From assembly GCA_044347755.1 (NCBI GenBank), contig JBIKUE010000010.1:9216-73215 (forward strand): a stretch of DNA of 64,000 nt, read 5' to 3'. The notes under the pieces are model-generated. The model was not told the DNA's origin, searched no databases, and was given only the letters and a program-made list of their open reading frames with translations. The stretch comes from M3007 sp044347755. GTDB lineage: Bacteria; Bacteroidota; Bacteroidia; Chitinophagales; Saprospiraceae. Made by a program: the position numbers and the translations under genes. Shown piece after piece: positions 26,849 through 35,190 of this stretch. How positions within the stretch are numbered: position 1 is the first letter of the stretch; every line of letters starts with the position of its first letter.

Positions 26849-27217
26849 ATGACACCAACTGAAGTAACCGCCATTTTTAAGATGCCAGGTGATAAACGCC
26901 TGGAGCATTTTTTGGATACGGTTTCCAAAAACAAAATGGCTTATGGCATATCTGACGATGAAGGCTGGGCATTGCTGGGCGATAATGACGATACAGATAT
27001 TTTGCCTTTTTTCCAGGCGCCTGAATTAGCAGAAGCCTTTCGGAAGTCTGCTGGCTTTGATGATTATGACGTGGAGGAAATTGACTGGGAATTATTGATG
27101 GAATGGCTGCCCGAACTCGAAAGTGATGGCGCCATGGTGGCTGTTTGCCCCAATACCCGTTTTGAGGGTCCAATTGAAGAGCCTGGGCGATTATTGGCAG
27201 CCTTTAGTGGCAAATAA
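26849..27217 (+). CDS. DUF2750 protein, second of a tandem pair
   Basis: A 122-residue acidic protein similar along its length to the preceding gene product: RLEHFLDTVSKNKMAYGI aligns with RYKYFIRTVTAEEEVWGL, and both continue with DDEGW. ATG 26849 is chosen; an in-frame TTG at 26825 would add eight residues. Divergence is high, so the duplication is old. It precedes nuoF by 84 bases. Confidence 0.72.
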   Translation: MTPTEVTAIFKMPGDKRLEHFLDTVSKNKMAYGISDDEGWALLGDNDDTDILPFFQAPELAEAFRKSAGFDDYDVEEIDWELLMEWLPELESDGAMVAVCPNTRFEGPIEEPGRLLAAFSGK

Positions 27218-27301
27218 AATCAACCTTTTATCATTTGATCGATCGTGAATATTCGATGCTGACGAACAGTTTATGAGAATATTCCTCTGAATAACAGTTT
27301 T

Positions 27302-28651
27302 ATGGGTCGTAAATTACTTTTGGAACACGCCCAGGTACCGGGCATCAACACCTACGAGGTGTACCGCAAACATGGCGGCTATCGCTCTGTAGAAAAGGCT
27401 CTGAAAACCATGTCGTCAGAAGATGTGGTAGAAGAAGTCAAAAAAAGCGGCTTGCGCGGTCGCGGAGGCGCAGGCTTCCCTACCGGCATGAAATGGTCGT
27501 TCCTGGCTAAGCCGGAAGGCGTTCCGCGCTATCTGGTTTGTAATGCGGATGAAAGCGAACCTGGCACCTTTAAGGATCGCTATCTGATGGAAAAAATCCC
27601 TCACCTTCTGGTGGAAGGAATGATCACCTCTTCCTATGCGCTCGGAGCAAATACTTCCTACATCTACATTCGAGGCGAATATTCCTGGATCCTTTTTATC
27701 CTGGAAAAGGCTATTGCGGAAGCTTATGCCAATGGTTGGCTGGGCAAAAACATCCTCGGCACTGGTTATAACCTTGACCTATTTGTCAATATTGGAGCCG
27801 GTGCATATATCTGTGGTGAAGAAACAGCCCTGATTGAAAGCCTGGAAGGAAAACGCGGTAATCCGCGCATCAAACCTCCGTTTCCTGCTGTAAAAGGACT
27901 GTGGCAGTGCCCTACTGTTGTTAATAACGTAGAAACCATCGCAGCGGTAGTGCCTATCGTTAACGATGGTGGCGAGGAATATGCCAAAATCGGAATAGGA
28001 AAGAGTACCGGTACCAAACTCATCAGCGCCAGCGGAAATATCAACAAGCCTGGCGTTTACGAGATTGAAATGAATATCTCGGTAGAAGAGTTCATTTATT
28101 CTGATGAATGGTGTGGTGGTATCAAAAACGGCAAAAAGCTTAAAGCTTGCGTGCCAGGGGGATCTTCCGTTCCCATTCTGCCACACTTCCTCGTGTGCAA
28201 AACCGCCAACGGCGAAAACCGTATGATGACCTACGAAAGCCTGGCAGATGGCGGCTTCGCCACAGGTTCCATGCTGGGTTCTGGCGGCTTCATTGTGTAC
28301 GACGAAGACCAGTGTATTGTGCGCAATACCTGGAACTTCAGTCGCTTTTACGCCCATGAAAGTTGTGGCCAGTGTTCTCCTTGCCGGGAAGGCACCGGTT
28401 GGATGGAAAAAGTGCTGCATCGCCTTGAAAACGGCGGCGGCAAAATGAGCGACATCGACCTGCTGGTAGATGTGGCCAAAAAAATTGAAGGAAATACCAT
28501 TTGCCCGCTCGGCGATGCCGCGGCATGGCCAGTTAGCGCCGCTATTCGTCACTTCCGCGAGGAATTCGAATGGCACGTAAACGAGCCCCGGGCTGCCATG
28601 GAGCGGAATTATGGGTTGGTGACGGAGAAAACGTTTGCACCTGCATCCTAA
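27302..28651 (+). CDS. nuoF: NADH-quinone oxidoreductase subunit F
   Basis: A 449-residue subunit that oxidises NADH through FMN and passes electrons to the [4Fe-4S] cluster N3. The NADH/FMN loops are GRGGAGFPTGMKW and GAGAYICGEETALIESLEGK. The cluster ligands are ESCGQCSPCREG plus the Cys in TICPLGDAA. Length is normal. Confidence 0.98.
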   Translation: MGRKLLLEHAQVPGINTYEVYRKHGGYRSVEKALKTMSSEDVVEEVKKSGLRGRGGAGFPTGMKWSFLAKPEGVPRYLVCNADESEPGTFKDRYLMEKIPHLLVEGMITSSYALGANTSYIYIRGEYSWILFILEKAIAEAYANGWLGKNILGTGYNLDLFVNIGAGAYICGEETALIESLEGKRGNPRIKPPFPAVKGLWQCPTVVNNVETIAAVVPIVNDGGEEYAKIGIGKSTGTKLISASGNINKPGVYEIEMNISVEEFIYSDEWCGGIKNGKKLKACVPGGSSVPILPHFLVCKTANGENRMMTYESLADGGFATGSMLGSGGFIVYDEDQCIVRNTWNFSRFYAHESCGQCSPCREGTGWMEKVLHRLENGGGKMSDIDLLVDVAKKIEGNTICPLGDAAAWPVSAAIRHFREEFEWHVNEPRAAMERNYGLVTEKTFAPAS

Positions 28652-28674
28652 GTTAAGTTAAAAAACATCGATCA

Positions 28675-29607
28675 ATGCCAATAGTCACCATAGACGGACA
28701 AACCATTGAGGTTGCAGAAGGCACCACCATTCTGAATGCTGCCCGCCAGATCGGCGGTGAGCTGGTGCCCCCTGCCATGTGCTATTATTCCACGCTGAAA
28801 GGCTCGGGCGGTAAATGCCGCACCTGCTTAGTGCGGGTTACCAAAGGCTCCGAAAAAGATCCACGCCCCATGCCTAAGCTGGTGGCCTCCTGCCAAACCA
28901 TGGTTATGGATGGCATGGAAGTAGCCAGCAAAAGTGATCAGAGCGTGGTGGATGCCCGCGCTGCAGTAACCGAATTTCTGCTGATCAATCACCCGCTTGA
29001 CTGCCCTATATGCGATCAGGCTGGAGAATGTCACTTGCAGGATCTGGCTTTTGAGCACGGCAAATCCAATACCCGATATGAATTTGAGCGTCGGACCTTC
29101 GAGAAAATCGATATTGGCCCGTATATCAAACTGCACATGACGCGCTGTATTATGTGTTTCCGCTGCGTTTTCACGGCCCAGCAATTGTGCCCTGAACGCG
29201 TACACGGTATCATCAATCGCGGCGATCACGCTGAGATCAGCACTTTCATTGAGAAATCAATCGACAGTGAATTCAGCGGCAACGTGATTGACGTTTGTCC
29301 GGTTGGCGCTCTGACGGATCGTACTTTCCGTTTCAAGAGTCGAGTGTGGTTCCTCAATCCAATGGATGCCCATCGTGATTGTCCTACCTGCTCGGGGAAA
29401 GCAGTTGCATGGATGTATGGAGGCGAAATCTATCGTGTTACAGCACGCAAGGACAAATACGGCGAGGTACATGATTTCATCTGCAACACCTGTCGTTTTG
29501 AGAAAAAGGGCAAAGGCGACTGGACCATTGAAGGACCGCGTGATTTGGATCGTCACTCTGTGATTTCTCAAAACCACTATGAACACGGAGAAAAAACAGT
29601 GGTGTAA
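28675..29607 (+). CDS. nuoG: Short NADH-quinone oxidoreductase subunit G
   Basis: This 310-residue protein has only the N-terminal part of NuoG. The [2Fe-2S] N1b ligands are C36, C48, C51, C73. N5 uses H106, C110, C113, C119. N4 uses C158, C161, C164 and C208. A last motif has C236, C239, C270 and C273. Full-length NuoG (about 700-900 residues) continues with a molybdopterin-oxidoreductase-like domain, which is absent. The frame is intact, with a normal stop overlapping the next start (TAATG), so this is a genuine short form rather than a break. Complex I with a short NuoG is expected to remain functional because N1b, N5 and N4 are the through-path clusters. Confidence 0.92.
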   Translation: MPIVTIDGQTIEVAEGTTILNAARQIGGELVPPAMCYYSTLKGSGGKCRTCLVRVTKGSEKDPRPMPKLVASCQTMVMDGMEVASKSDQSVVDARAAVTEFLLINHPLDCPICDQAGECHLQDLAFEHGKSNTRYEFERRTFEKIDIGPYIKLHMTRCIMCFRCVFTAQQLCPERVHGIINRGDHAEISTFIEKSIDSEFSGNVIDVCPVGALTDRTFRFKSRVWFLNPMDAHRDCPTCSGKAVAWMYGGEIYRVTARKDKYGEVHDFICNTCRFEKKGKGDWTIEGPRDLDRHSVISQNHYEHGEKTVV

Positions 29608-30521
29608 TGCATAAAAAATGGCTCCATGGCATTTTGTGTGTATGCTTGGCCATTCAGGCGCATGCGCAAAACAGGGCAGAATTGCCCACAGTTGACTGCG
29701 GACATTTTCAACGTGCAGAGTGGTTTGAATCTGAATTTGTAGATGCCCGCCATGTAGATGTATGGTTGCCTGAAGGATACGATGGAAACAAAAAGTACCC
29801 GGTTCTTTACATGCATGACGGACAAATGCTATTCGATAGCAGTAAAGCCTGGAATAAGCAGGCTTGGGATGTTGACGATGTGATGTGCCGTATGAACAAG
29901 GAAAAGCAAATCAGGGAGTGTATCGTAGTGGGTATTTGGAATAATGGGGCAAAAAGGGCCAGTGAGTACATCCCGCAAAAGGCTGTAGATGGAGGAAGTG
30001 ACGAGGTGAAAAAACTGGCGAACGAAAGAACCAACGGCTTATATTTAGCCGATAACTATTTGAAGTTCATTGTTTTAGAGCTTAAACCCGAGATCGACAA
30101 AGTGCTTCCTACCCTGTCGGATCCTGCCAATACCTTTATTGCGGGCTCCAGTATGGGAGGGTTGATCTCACTTTACGCTATTTGTGAGTATCCGGAAATT
30201 TTCGGTGGCGCGGCTTGCCTGTCCACCCACTGGACCGGGATTTACACCAATGAAAACAACCCAATACCTCAGGCGCTTATGAACTATCTGAAGCAAAAGT
30301 TGCCGAGTCCCAAAAACCATAAGATTTACTTCGATCATGGAACCACCACCTTGGACAGTTTATATGGCCAATGGCAGGTAATGGTTGATGAGATCATGAA
30401 ACAAAATGGATACGGAAACGGACAATGGGTGACCAAAGTTTTTGAAGGCGCCCCACATACTGAAAAAGCCTGGGGGGAGCGGCTACATATTCCGTTGATG
30501 TTTTTGCTTAAACCTGAATAA
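29607..30521 (+). CDS. Secreted esterase (enterochelin esterase-like alpha/beta hydrolase)
   Basis: A 304-residue protein with a signal peptide (about 1-21, ending AHAQ) and a putative esterase domain of the PF00756 type. The start VDVWLPEGYDGNKKYPVLYMHDGQ is typical. The nucleophile elbow is GSSMGG, and the His lies in GAPHTEKAWGERL. The substrate is unknown. The start overlaps the nuoG stop by one base, so it is translationally coupled to nuoG, and nuoH follows after 41 bases. An exported hydrolase has no known role in complex I. Confidence 0.85.
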   Translation: MHKKWLHGILCVCLAIQAHAQNRAELPTVDCGHFQRAEWFESEFVDARHVDVWLPEGYDGNKKYPVLYMHDGQMLFDSSKAWNKQAWDVDDVMCRMNKEKQIRECIVVGIWNNGAKRASEYIPQKAVDGGSDEVKKLANERTNGLYLADNYLKFIVLELKPEIDKVLPTLSDPANTFIAGSSMGGLISLYAICEYPEIFGGAACLSTHWTGIYTNENNPIPQALMNYLKQKLPSPKNHKIYFDHGTTTLDSLYGQWQVMVDEIMKQNGYGNGQWVTKVFEGAPHTEKAWGERLHIPLMFLLKPE

Positions 30522-30562
30522 TGACCATCATTTCTGCCTCAAAAAAACCATTATAACCGAAC

Positions 30563-31594
30563 ATGACCGCATTATTACTTTTCAGCCTGGGCTTTATCAT
30601 CGAAAAAGCCACACTCATACTGGTGTTGTTCCTGGTAACCCTTGGGGTTGCAGCATACGCCACTTATGGTGAACGTAAAATAGCCGCTTTCTTCCAGGAT
30701 CGTCTGGGGCCAAGCAATGCCGGCCCGTGGGGACTTTTACAGCCTATTGCTGACGGCGTGAAAATGTTTACCAAGGAAGACTTTATTCCCAACCAGTCGG
30801 AGCGCTGGATTTATATCCTTGCGCCGGGAGCCTTCATATTTGTGGCATTAATGGCTTCTGCGGTAATACCGTGGGGCACTACGCTCACATTAGGTGGTTT
30901 GAACTGGAACCTCCAGGTAGCTGATCTTAACATCGGTATTCTGTATGTGGTTGGTTTGGCCTCCCTGGGTGTTTATGGTATCATGCTGGGTGGTTGGTCT
31001 TCCAACAACAAATTCTCCTTATATGGCGCCATCCGGGCAAGTTCCCAGATGATTTCTTACGAATTGGCCATGGGTCTTTCCCTGATTGCTATCGTAATGC
31101 TGAGTGGCTCCCTGAGTCTGCGTACCATCATTGAGCAACAATCAGACATGTGGAATGTGGTGTATCAACCATTGGGATTCATTTTGTTCCTGACCTGCTC
31201 GCTGGCTGAATGTAACCGTGCTCCATTCGACATGGCTGAATGCGAAACTGAATTGATAGGCGGTTACCATACGGAGTACAGCTCGATGAAACTGGGCTTC
31301 TTCCTTTTTGCTGAGTACATCAACATGTTCATTTCCTGTACAGTGATTTCCTGCCTTTATTTTGGAGGATACCACTTTCCTGGTCTGGATCCGAATTGGC
31401 TTGGAGGCTTGATGGGCCCAATCGTTTTGCTGAGCAAATCCTTCTTTTTCATTTTTGTTTTCATGTGGATTCGCTGGACACTCCCGCGTTTCCGTTATGA
31501 TCAGCTCATGCACCTGGGTTGGAAATCCCTCATCCCTTTGGCTATTCTGAATATGCTGCTGACTGGCGCAGGGATTTTGTATTTTGGAGAATAA
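30563..31594 (+). CDS. nuoH: NADH-quinone oxidoreductase subunit H
   Basis: A 343-residue membrane subunit joining the two arms and forming the quinone channel, with about eight helices. Conserved loops include ERKIAAFFQDRLGPSNAGPWG, AECNRAPFDMAECETELIGG and FMWIRWTLPRFRYDQLM. The family assignment is unambiguous. Confidence 0.98.
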   Translation: MTALLLFSLGFIIEKATLILVLFLVTLGVAAYATYGERKIAAFFQDRLGPSNAGPWGLLQPIADGVKMFTKEDFIPNQSERWIYILAPGAFIFVALMASAVIPWGTTLTLGGLNWNLQVADLNIGILYVVGLASLGVYGIMLGGWSSNNKFSLYGAIRASSQMISYELAMGLSLIAIVMLSGSLSLRTIIEQQSDMWNVVYQPLGFILFLTCSLAECNRAPFDMAECETELIGGYHTEYSSMKLGFFLFAEYINMFISCTVISCLYFGGYHFPGLDPNWLGGLMGPIVLLSKSFFFIFVFMWIRWTLPRFRYDQLMHLGWKSLIPLAILNMLLTGAGILYFGE

Positions 31595-31620
31595 TTGAAT
31601 CCGGACGACCATCAGGGCGA

Positions 31621-31663
31621 CCACAAGGGGCGCCCCTTCAAACCGGCGGCTAAACCCGCCGAT
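31621..31663. repeat. Palindromic intergenic sequences between nuoH and nuoI
   Basis: The 109-base gap carries the palindrome GGGGCGCCCC (31627-31636) and GGCGGCTAAACCCGCC (31645-31660). The 13-mer GCGGCTAAACCCG (31646-31658) recurs at 63100-63112 inside another palindrome. No T run follows, so a terminator is unlikely. Confidence 0.55.
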
Positions 31664-31703
31664 ACATCAAACCCTTCAAACCACATCAAACGATTTCTAT
31701 TCT

Positions 31704-32243
31704 ATGCAACTCACACAGCGTTCGAAAAACGTAGTTAATAAGGAAATGACCTTTATGGAGCGCATTTATTTGCCTGCGATCCTGAAAGGTATGTGGACCA
31801 CTCTGAAACACTTTTTCCGCAAGTCCAACACTGTTTCTTATCCAAAGGAAACCAGGCCATTTGCTCCGGTTTACCGTGGCTGGCACGTACTGAAGCGTGA
31901 TGAACAGGGCAGGGAAAACTGTACCGCCTGCGGTTTGTGTGCCGTAGCGTGTCCGGCAGAAGCCATCACCATGGAAGCTGCGGAGCGCCAAAAAGGAGAA
32001 GAGAACCTGTACCGGGAAGAGAAATACGCAGCTGTGTATGAAATCAACATGCTGCGCTGCATTTTCTGCGGATTGTGCGAGGAAGCTTGTCCTAAAGAGG
32101 CTATCTTCCTTACAGACCGCATTGTACCCAGCGATTACGTTCGCCAAAACTTTGTTTTTGGCAAAGATTTGCTGGTAGAAGGCGTGGAGCCTGAAAAGCG
32201 CATTGATGTAACCAAACGCCAAAAACACATAACGGAAGCATAA
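31704..32243 (+). CDS. nuoI: NADH-quinone oxidoreductase subunit I
   Basis: A 179-residue ferredoxin-like subunit with two [4Fe-4S] clusters, N6a and N6b. The motifs are CTACGLCAVACPAEAI and CIFCGLCEEACPKEAI. An N-terminal helix region (about 15-40) contacts the membrane arm. It is preceded by a 109-base gap with palindromes, the longest unoccupied gap within the operon. Confidence 0.98.
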   Translation: MQLTQRSKNVVNKEMTFMERIYLPAILKGMWTTLKHFFRKSNTVSYPKETRPFAPVYRGWHVLKRDEQGRENCTACGLCAVACPAEAITMEAAERQKGEENLYREEKYAAVYEINMLRCIFCGLCEEACPKEAIFLTDRIVPSDYVRQNFVFGKDLLVEGVEPEKRIDVTKRQKHITEA

Positions 32244-32317
32244 AAAAACGATGAGGCGATGAACGACGATAAGATTGTCGTTCGACTGTTCTTGTTTAAT
32301 GGACCTAATTTAAGATA

Positions 32318-32818
32318 ATGGCACAATACCTATTTCTAACCCTGGCTGCCCTTTCCATTCTGTCTGCACTTGGAATGGTGTTTTCCCGTAATCCGGTGCA
32401 CAGCGTGTTGTATCTCATTTTCACCTTTTTCTGCATAGCCGGGCAGTACATTCTGTTGAATGCTCAATTTCTTGCGGTGGTCCACATCATCGTTTATGCT
32501 GGCGCCATCATGGTACTTTTCCTCTTTGTATTGATGTTGCTTAACCTCAACAAAGATACAGAGCCCCAGAAGTCTACCATTTGGCGGATAACTGCTGGAA
32601 TTGCCGCTGGAATGTTGCTTGTTACACTTGTTGGTGCACTCCGTGGCGGCATTCAGTTGGCAGTACCAGAAGCTTCCAACACTCAGGTAGGATTGGTAGA
32701 AAACCTGGGTAAAGTACTATTCACCGATTTCGTGGTGCCTTTTGAAATTGCCGGCATCCTGTTCCTGGCCGCTATGGTAGGTGCAGTACTGGTAGGTAAA
32801 CGAGATATTCAACTTTGA
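32318..32818 (+). CDS. nuoJ: NADH-quinone oxidoreductase subunit J
   Basis: A 166-residue membrane subunit with five helices. The signature NPVHSVLYLIFTFFCIAGQY and the helix around IIVYAGAIMVLFLFVLMLLN, containing the pi-bulge helix, identify the family. Confidence 0.97.
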   Translation: MAQYLFLTLAALSILSALGMVFSRNPVHSVLYLIFTFFCIAGQYILLNAQFLAVVHIIVYAGAIMVLFLFVLMLLNLNKDTEPQKSTIWRITAGIAAGMLLVTLVGALRGGIQLAVPEASNTQVGLVENLGKVLFTDFVVPFEIAGILFLAAMVGAVLVGKRDIQL

Positions 32819-32854
32819 TTATTACTGCTTTGGCAGACTTAATACGTTGCAACC

Positions 32855-33175
32855 ATGCTTGAAACTGTTAGAACCATTCCTATTGACTACTATGTGTACC
32901 TGAGTACCATCCTTTTTGTGATTGGTGTATTCGGGGTACTCACACGCCGAAACGCCATTGTGGTATTGATGTGTGTGGAATTGATGCTCAATGCCGTGAA
33001 CCTGCTTCTGGCTGCATTCTCAACTTATCTTTCTGATGCGCAAGGACAAATCATGGTATTTTTCATCATGGTGGTAGCTGCTGCAGAAGCGGCGGTTGGC
33101 CTGGGAATTCTGGTTATGATTTACCGGAACACCAAAAGCACGGATATTTCATTGCTGGACAACCTTAGAAATTAA
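32855..33175 (+). CDS. nuoK: NADH-quinone oxidoreductase subunit K
   Basis: A 106-residue, three-helix antiporter-like membrane subunit. Conserved Glu residues involved in proton transfer lie in VLMCVELMLNAVNL and in VVAAAEAAVGLGI. Normal length. Confidence 0.97.
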   Translation: MLETVRTIPIDYYVYLSTILFVIGVFGVLTRRNAIVVLMCVELMLNAVNLLLAAFSTYLSDAQGQIMVFFIMVVAAAEAAVGLGILVMIYRNTKSTDISLLDNLRN

Positions 33176-33243
33176 CGGATATCTCCTGTTGGTACATTTA
33201 GCCATGTGCCGGACTGTGAAGATTGTTTATCGTTCAAGATATT

Positions 33244-35130
33244 ATGAACCAACTCATACCACTTATCCCCTTTCTGCCATTGATCGGTTTTGCGATCAAC
33301 GGTTTGTTTGGCAGCCGGCTTAGCAAAACAGCGGTTGGCATTATCGGCTCGGGGGCATTGCTTGTTTCTTTCCTGTTAAGCCTTATGGCTTTCAATCAGG
33401 TAGCAGCCAGCGGTGCAATTCAAATTAACCTTTACCAGTTTTTATCCGTTGGAAACCTGTCTGCCAATTTTGGTTTCCTGGTAGATCAACTGTCTGTATG
33501 GATGATGTTGATCGTTACAGGTGTAGGTTTCCTGATTCATGTGTATAGCATAGGTTATATGCATGATGATGCAGGATTCTGGAAGTTTTTTGCGTACCTG
33601 AATCTGTTCATTTTTTCCATGTTGCTGCTCATTATGGGCGACAATCTGCTGATGTTATTCTTTGGCTGGGAAGGTGTCGGTTTATGCTCTTATCTGTTGA
33701 TCGGCTTTTGGTATACCAACCGTGAATATGGAAAGGCAGCGCGTAAAGCATTCATTATGAACCGCATAGGCGACCTTGGCTTGTTGCTGGGCATGTTCAT
33801 GATCTTTCAGCAATTTGGCACACTTACCTATTCAGAAATCTTTGCAGCGCTCCCAAACATCCGATTAGAGGCAGGAGTTGTGACGCTGATCTGTATGTTG
33901 CTGTTTATTGGCGCCATGGGTAAAAGCGCCCAAATTCCATTGTACACCTGGCTTCCAGATGCTATGGCCGGCCCAACTCCGGTTTCGGCGCTTATCCACG
34001 CGGCCACCATGGTGACGGCCGGTGTGTATCTAGTAGCGCGTTTCAATCCTTTATACAATCTGTCCCCCGATGCCATGCATTTTGTGGCTATTGTGGGTTT
34101 GATTACCTGCATTTTTGCTGCGATTATTGGATTGCGACAAAACGATATCAAGAAGGTACTGGCATACTCCACGGTTTCCCAGCTTGGTTTAATGTTTGTA
34201 GCATTGGGCATGGGCGCCTACGCGAGCGCGATGTTTCATGTTACCACGCACGCCTTCTTCAAAGCCTTGTTGTTTCTTGGCGCAGGCTCCGTGATTCACG
34301 GTATGGGCAACGAACAGGATATCCGCAAAATGGGTGGCTTGCGCAAAGCTATGCCGGTTACTTTCTGGGTGTTCCTGATTGGCACCATGGCCATTTCTGG
34401 CTTCCCGTTCCTCTCCGGTTTCTTCTCCAAGGATGAAATTTTTGCTTACACCTATGCACATGGCGGAGTCATTTGGTGGGCATTGGCTAGCTTAGGCGCC
34501 GTGCTCACGGCCATTTACATGTGCCGTCTGCTGTTTGTAACCTTTTTCGGAAGTTTCCGCGGCACCCATGAACAAGAGCACCATTTGCATGAAAGTCCGA
34601 AGATCATGACCATTCCATTGATCATCCTTGCGGTGCTGTCTATTGCGGGTGGTTTTCTGAATACGCCACACTTCATGCACCTTGGCAACGATCAATGGCT
34701 TGCACACTGGTTCAATGCTGTCATTCCAATGAGTGAAATGCACCTGGATGCCAGCACGGAATGGCTCCTGATGGGCTTCACCACCTCTCTGGCTTTGGTC
34801 ATCATTGTGGTTTCCTATTTTATTTATGGTAAAACCTCTAATCTGCCTGTGACAGACGAAGCTCAGACCGGGCTTACCAGAGTAATTGCCAATAAGTTCT
34901 ATGTGGATGAGTTGTATGATTTCCTGTTCGTCCGCCCTGTGGAAAAGTTATCCAAACTCTTCCATTACTACGTGGATATTCAGGGTATTGACGGTATCGT
35001 GAACGGGTTTGCCACCGGGGTACAGCGTATAGGCGCTCAGGTGCGTAAACTTCAAAACGGGAATATTGAATATTATCTGTTAGGTATGGTGGCAGGCGCC
35101 ATCCTGCTGATGCTCACATTCTGGGCATAA
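33244..35130 (+). CDS. nuoL: NADH-quinone oxidoreductase subunit L
   Basis: A 628-residue antiporter-like proton-pumping subunit at the distal end of the membrane arm. The core shows FFGWEGVGLCSYLLIGFW and the lysine helix WLPDAMAGPTPVSALIHAATMVTAG. The C-terminus carries the extra region that forms the lateral helix. ATG 33244 is preferred to the in-frame TTG 33223. Confidence 0.97.
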   Translation: MNQLIPLIPFLPLIGFAINGLFGSRLSKTAVGIIGSGALLVSFLLSLMAFNQVAASGAIQINLYQFLSVGNLSANFGFLVDQLSVWMMLIVTGVGFLIHVYSIGYMHDDAGFWKFFAYLNLFIFSMLLLIMGDNLLMLFFGWEGVGLCSYLLIGFWYTNREYGKAARKAFIMNRIGDLGLLLGMFMIFQQFGTLTYSEIFAALPNIRLEAGVVTLICMLLFIGAMGKSAQIPLYTWLPDAMAGPTPVSALIHAATMVTAGVYLVARFNPLYNLSPDAMHFVAIVGLITCIFAAIIGLRQNDIKKVLAYSTVSQLGLMFVALGMGAYASAMFHVTTHAFFKALLFLGAGSVIHGMGNEQDIRKMGGLRKAMPVTFWVFLIGTMAISGFPFLSGFFSKDEIFAYTYAHGGVIWWALASLGAVLTAIYMCRLLFVTFFGSFRGTHEQEHHLHESPKIMTIPLIILAVLSIAGGFLNTPHFMHLGNDQWLAHWFNAVIPMSEMHLDASTEWLLMGFTTSLALVIIVVSYFIYGKTSNLPVTDEAQTGLTRVIANKFYVDELYDFLFVRPVEKLSKLFHYYVDIQGIDGIVNGFATGVQRIGAQVRKLQNGNIEYYLLGMVAGAILLMLTFWA

Positions 35131-35190
35131 ACAGCAGTATTTGGAGGACAACCCTGAAACGACCCTTTTACAAACAAGAAAGACTGACGA

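Noticed and set aside
27779..28576. Long reading frame of 265 codons on the minus strand opposite nuoF
   Set aside because: It lies entirely opposite a gene with unambiguous complex I motifs and has no recognisable protein features of its own.
28675..29607. Short NuoG considered as a frameshifted or truncated gene
   Set aside because: The stop overlaps the next start codon in a coupled arrangement, and no remnants of a molybdopterin-like domain occur downstream, so a genuine short form is more likely.
31686..32228. 180-codon minus-strand frame opposite nuoI
   Set aside because: Antisense shadow of a ferredoxin-type subunit gene; no homology or promoter support.
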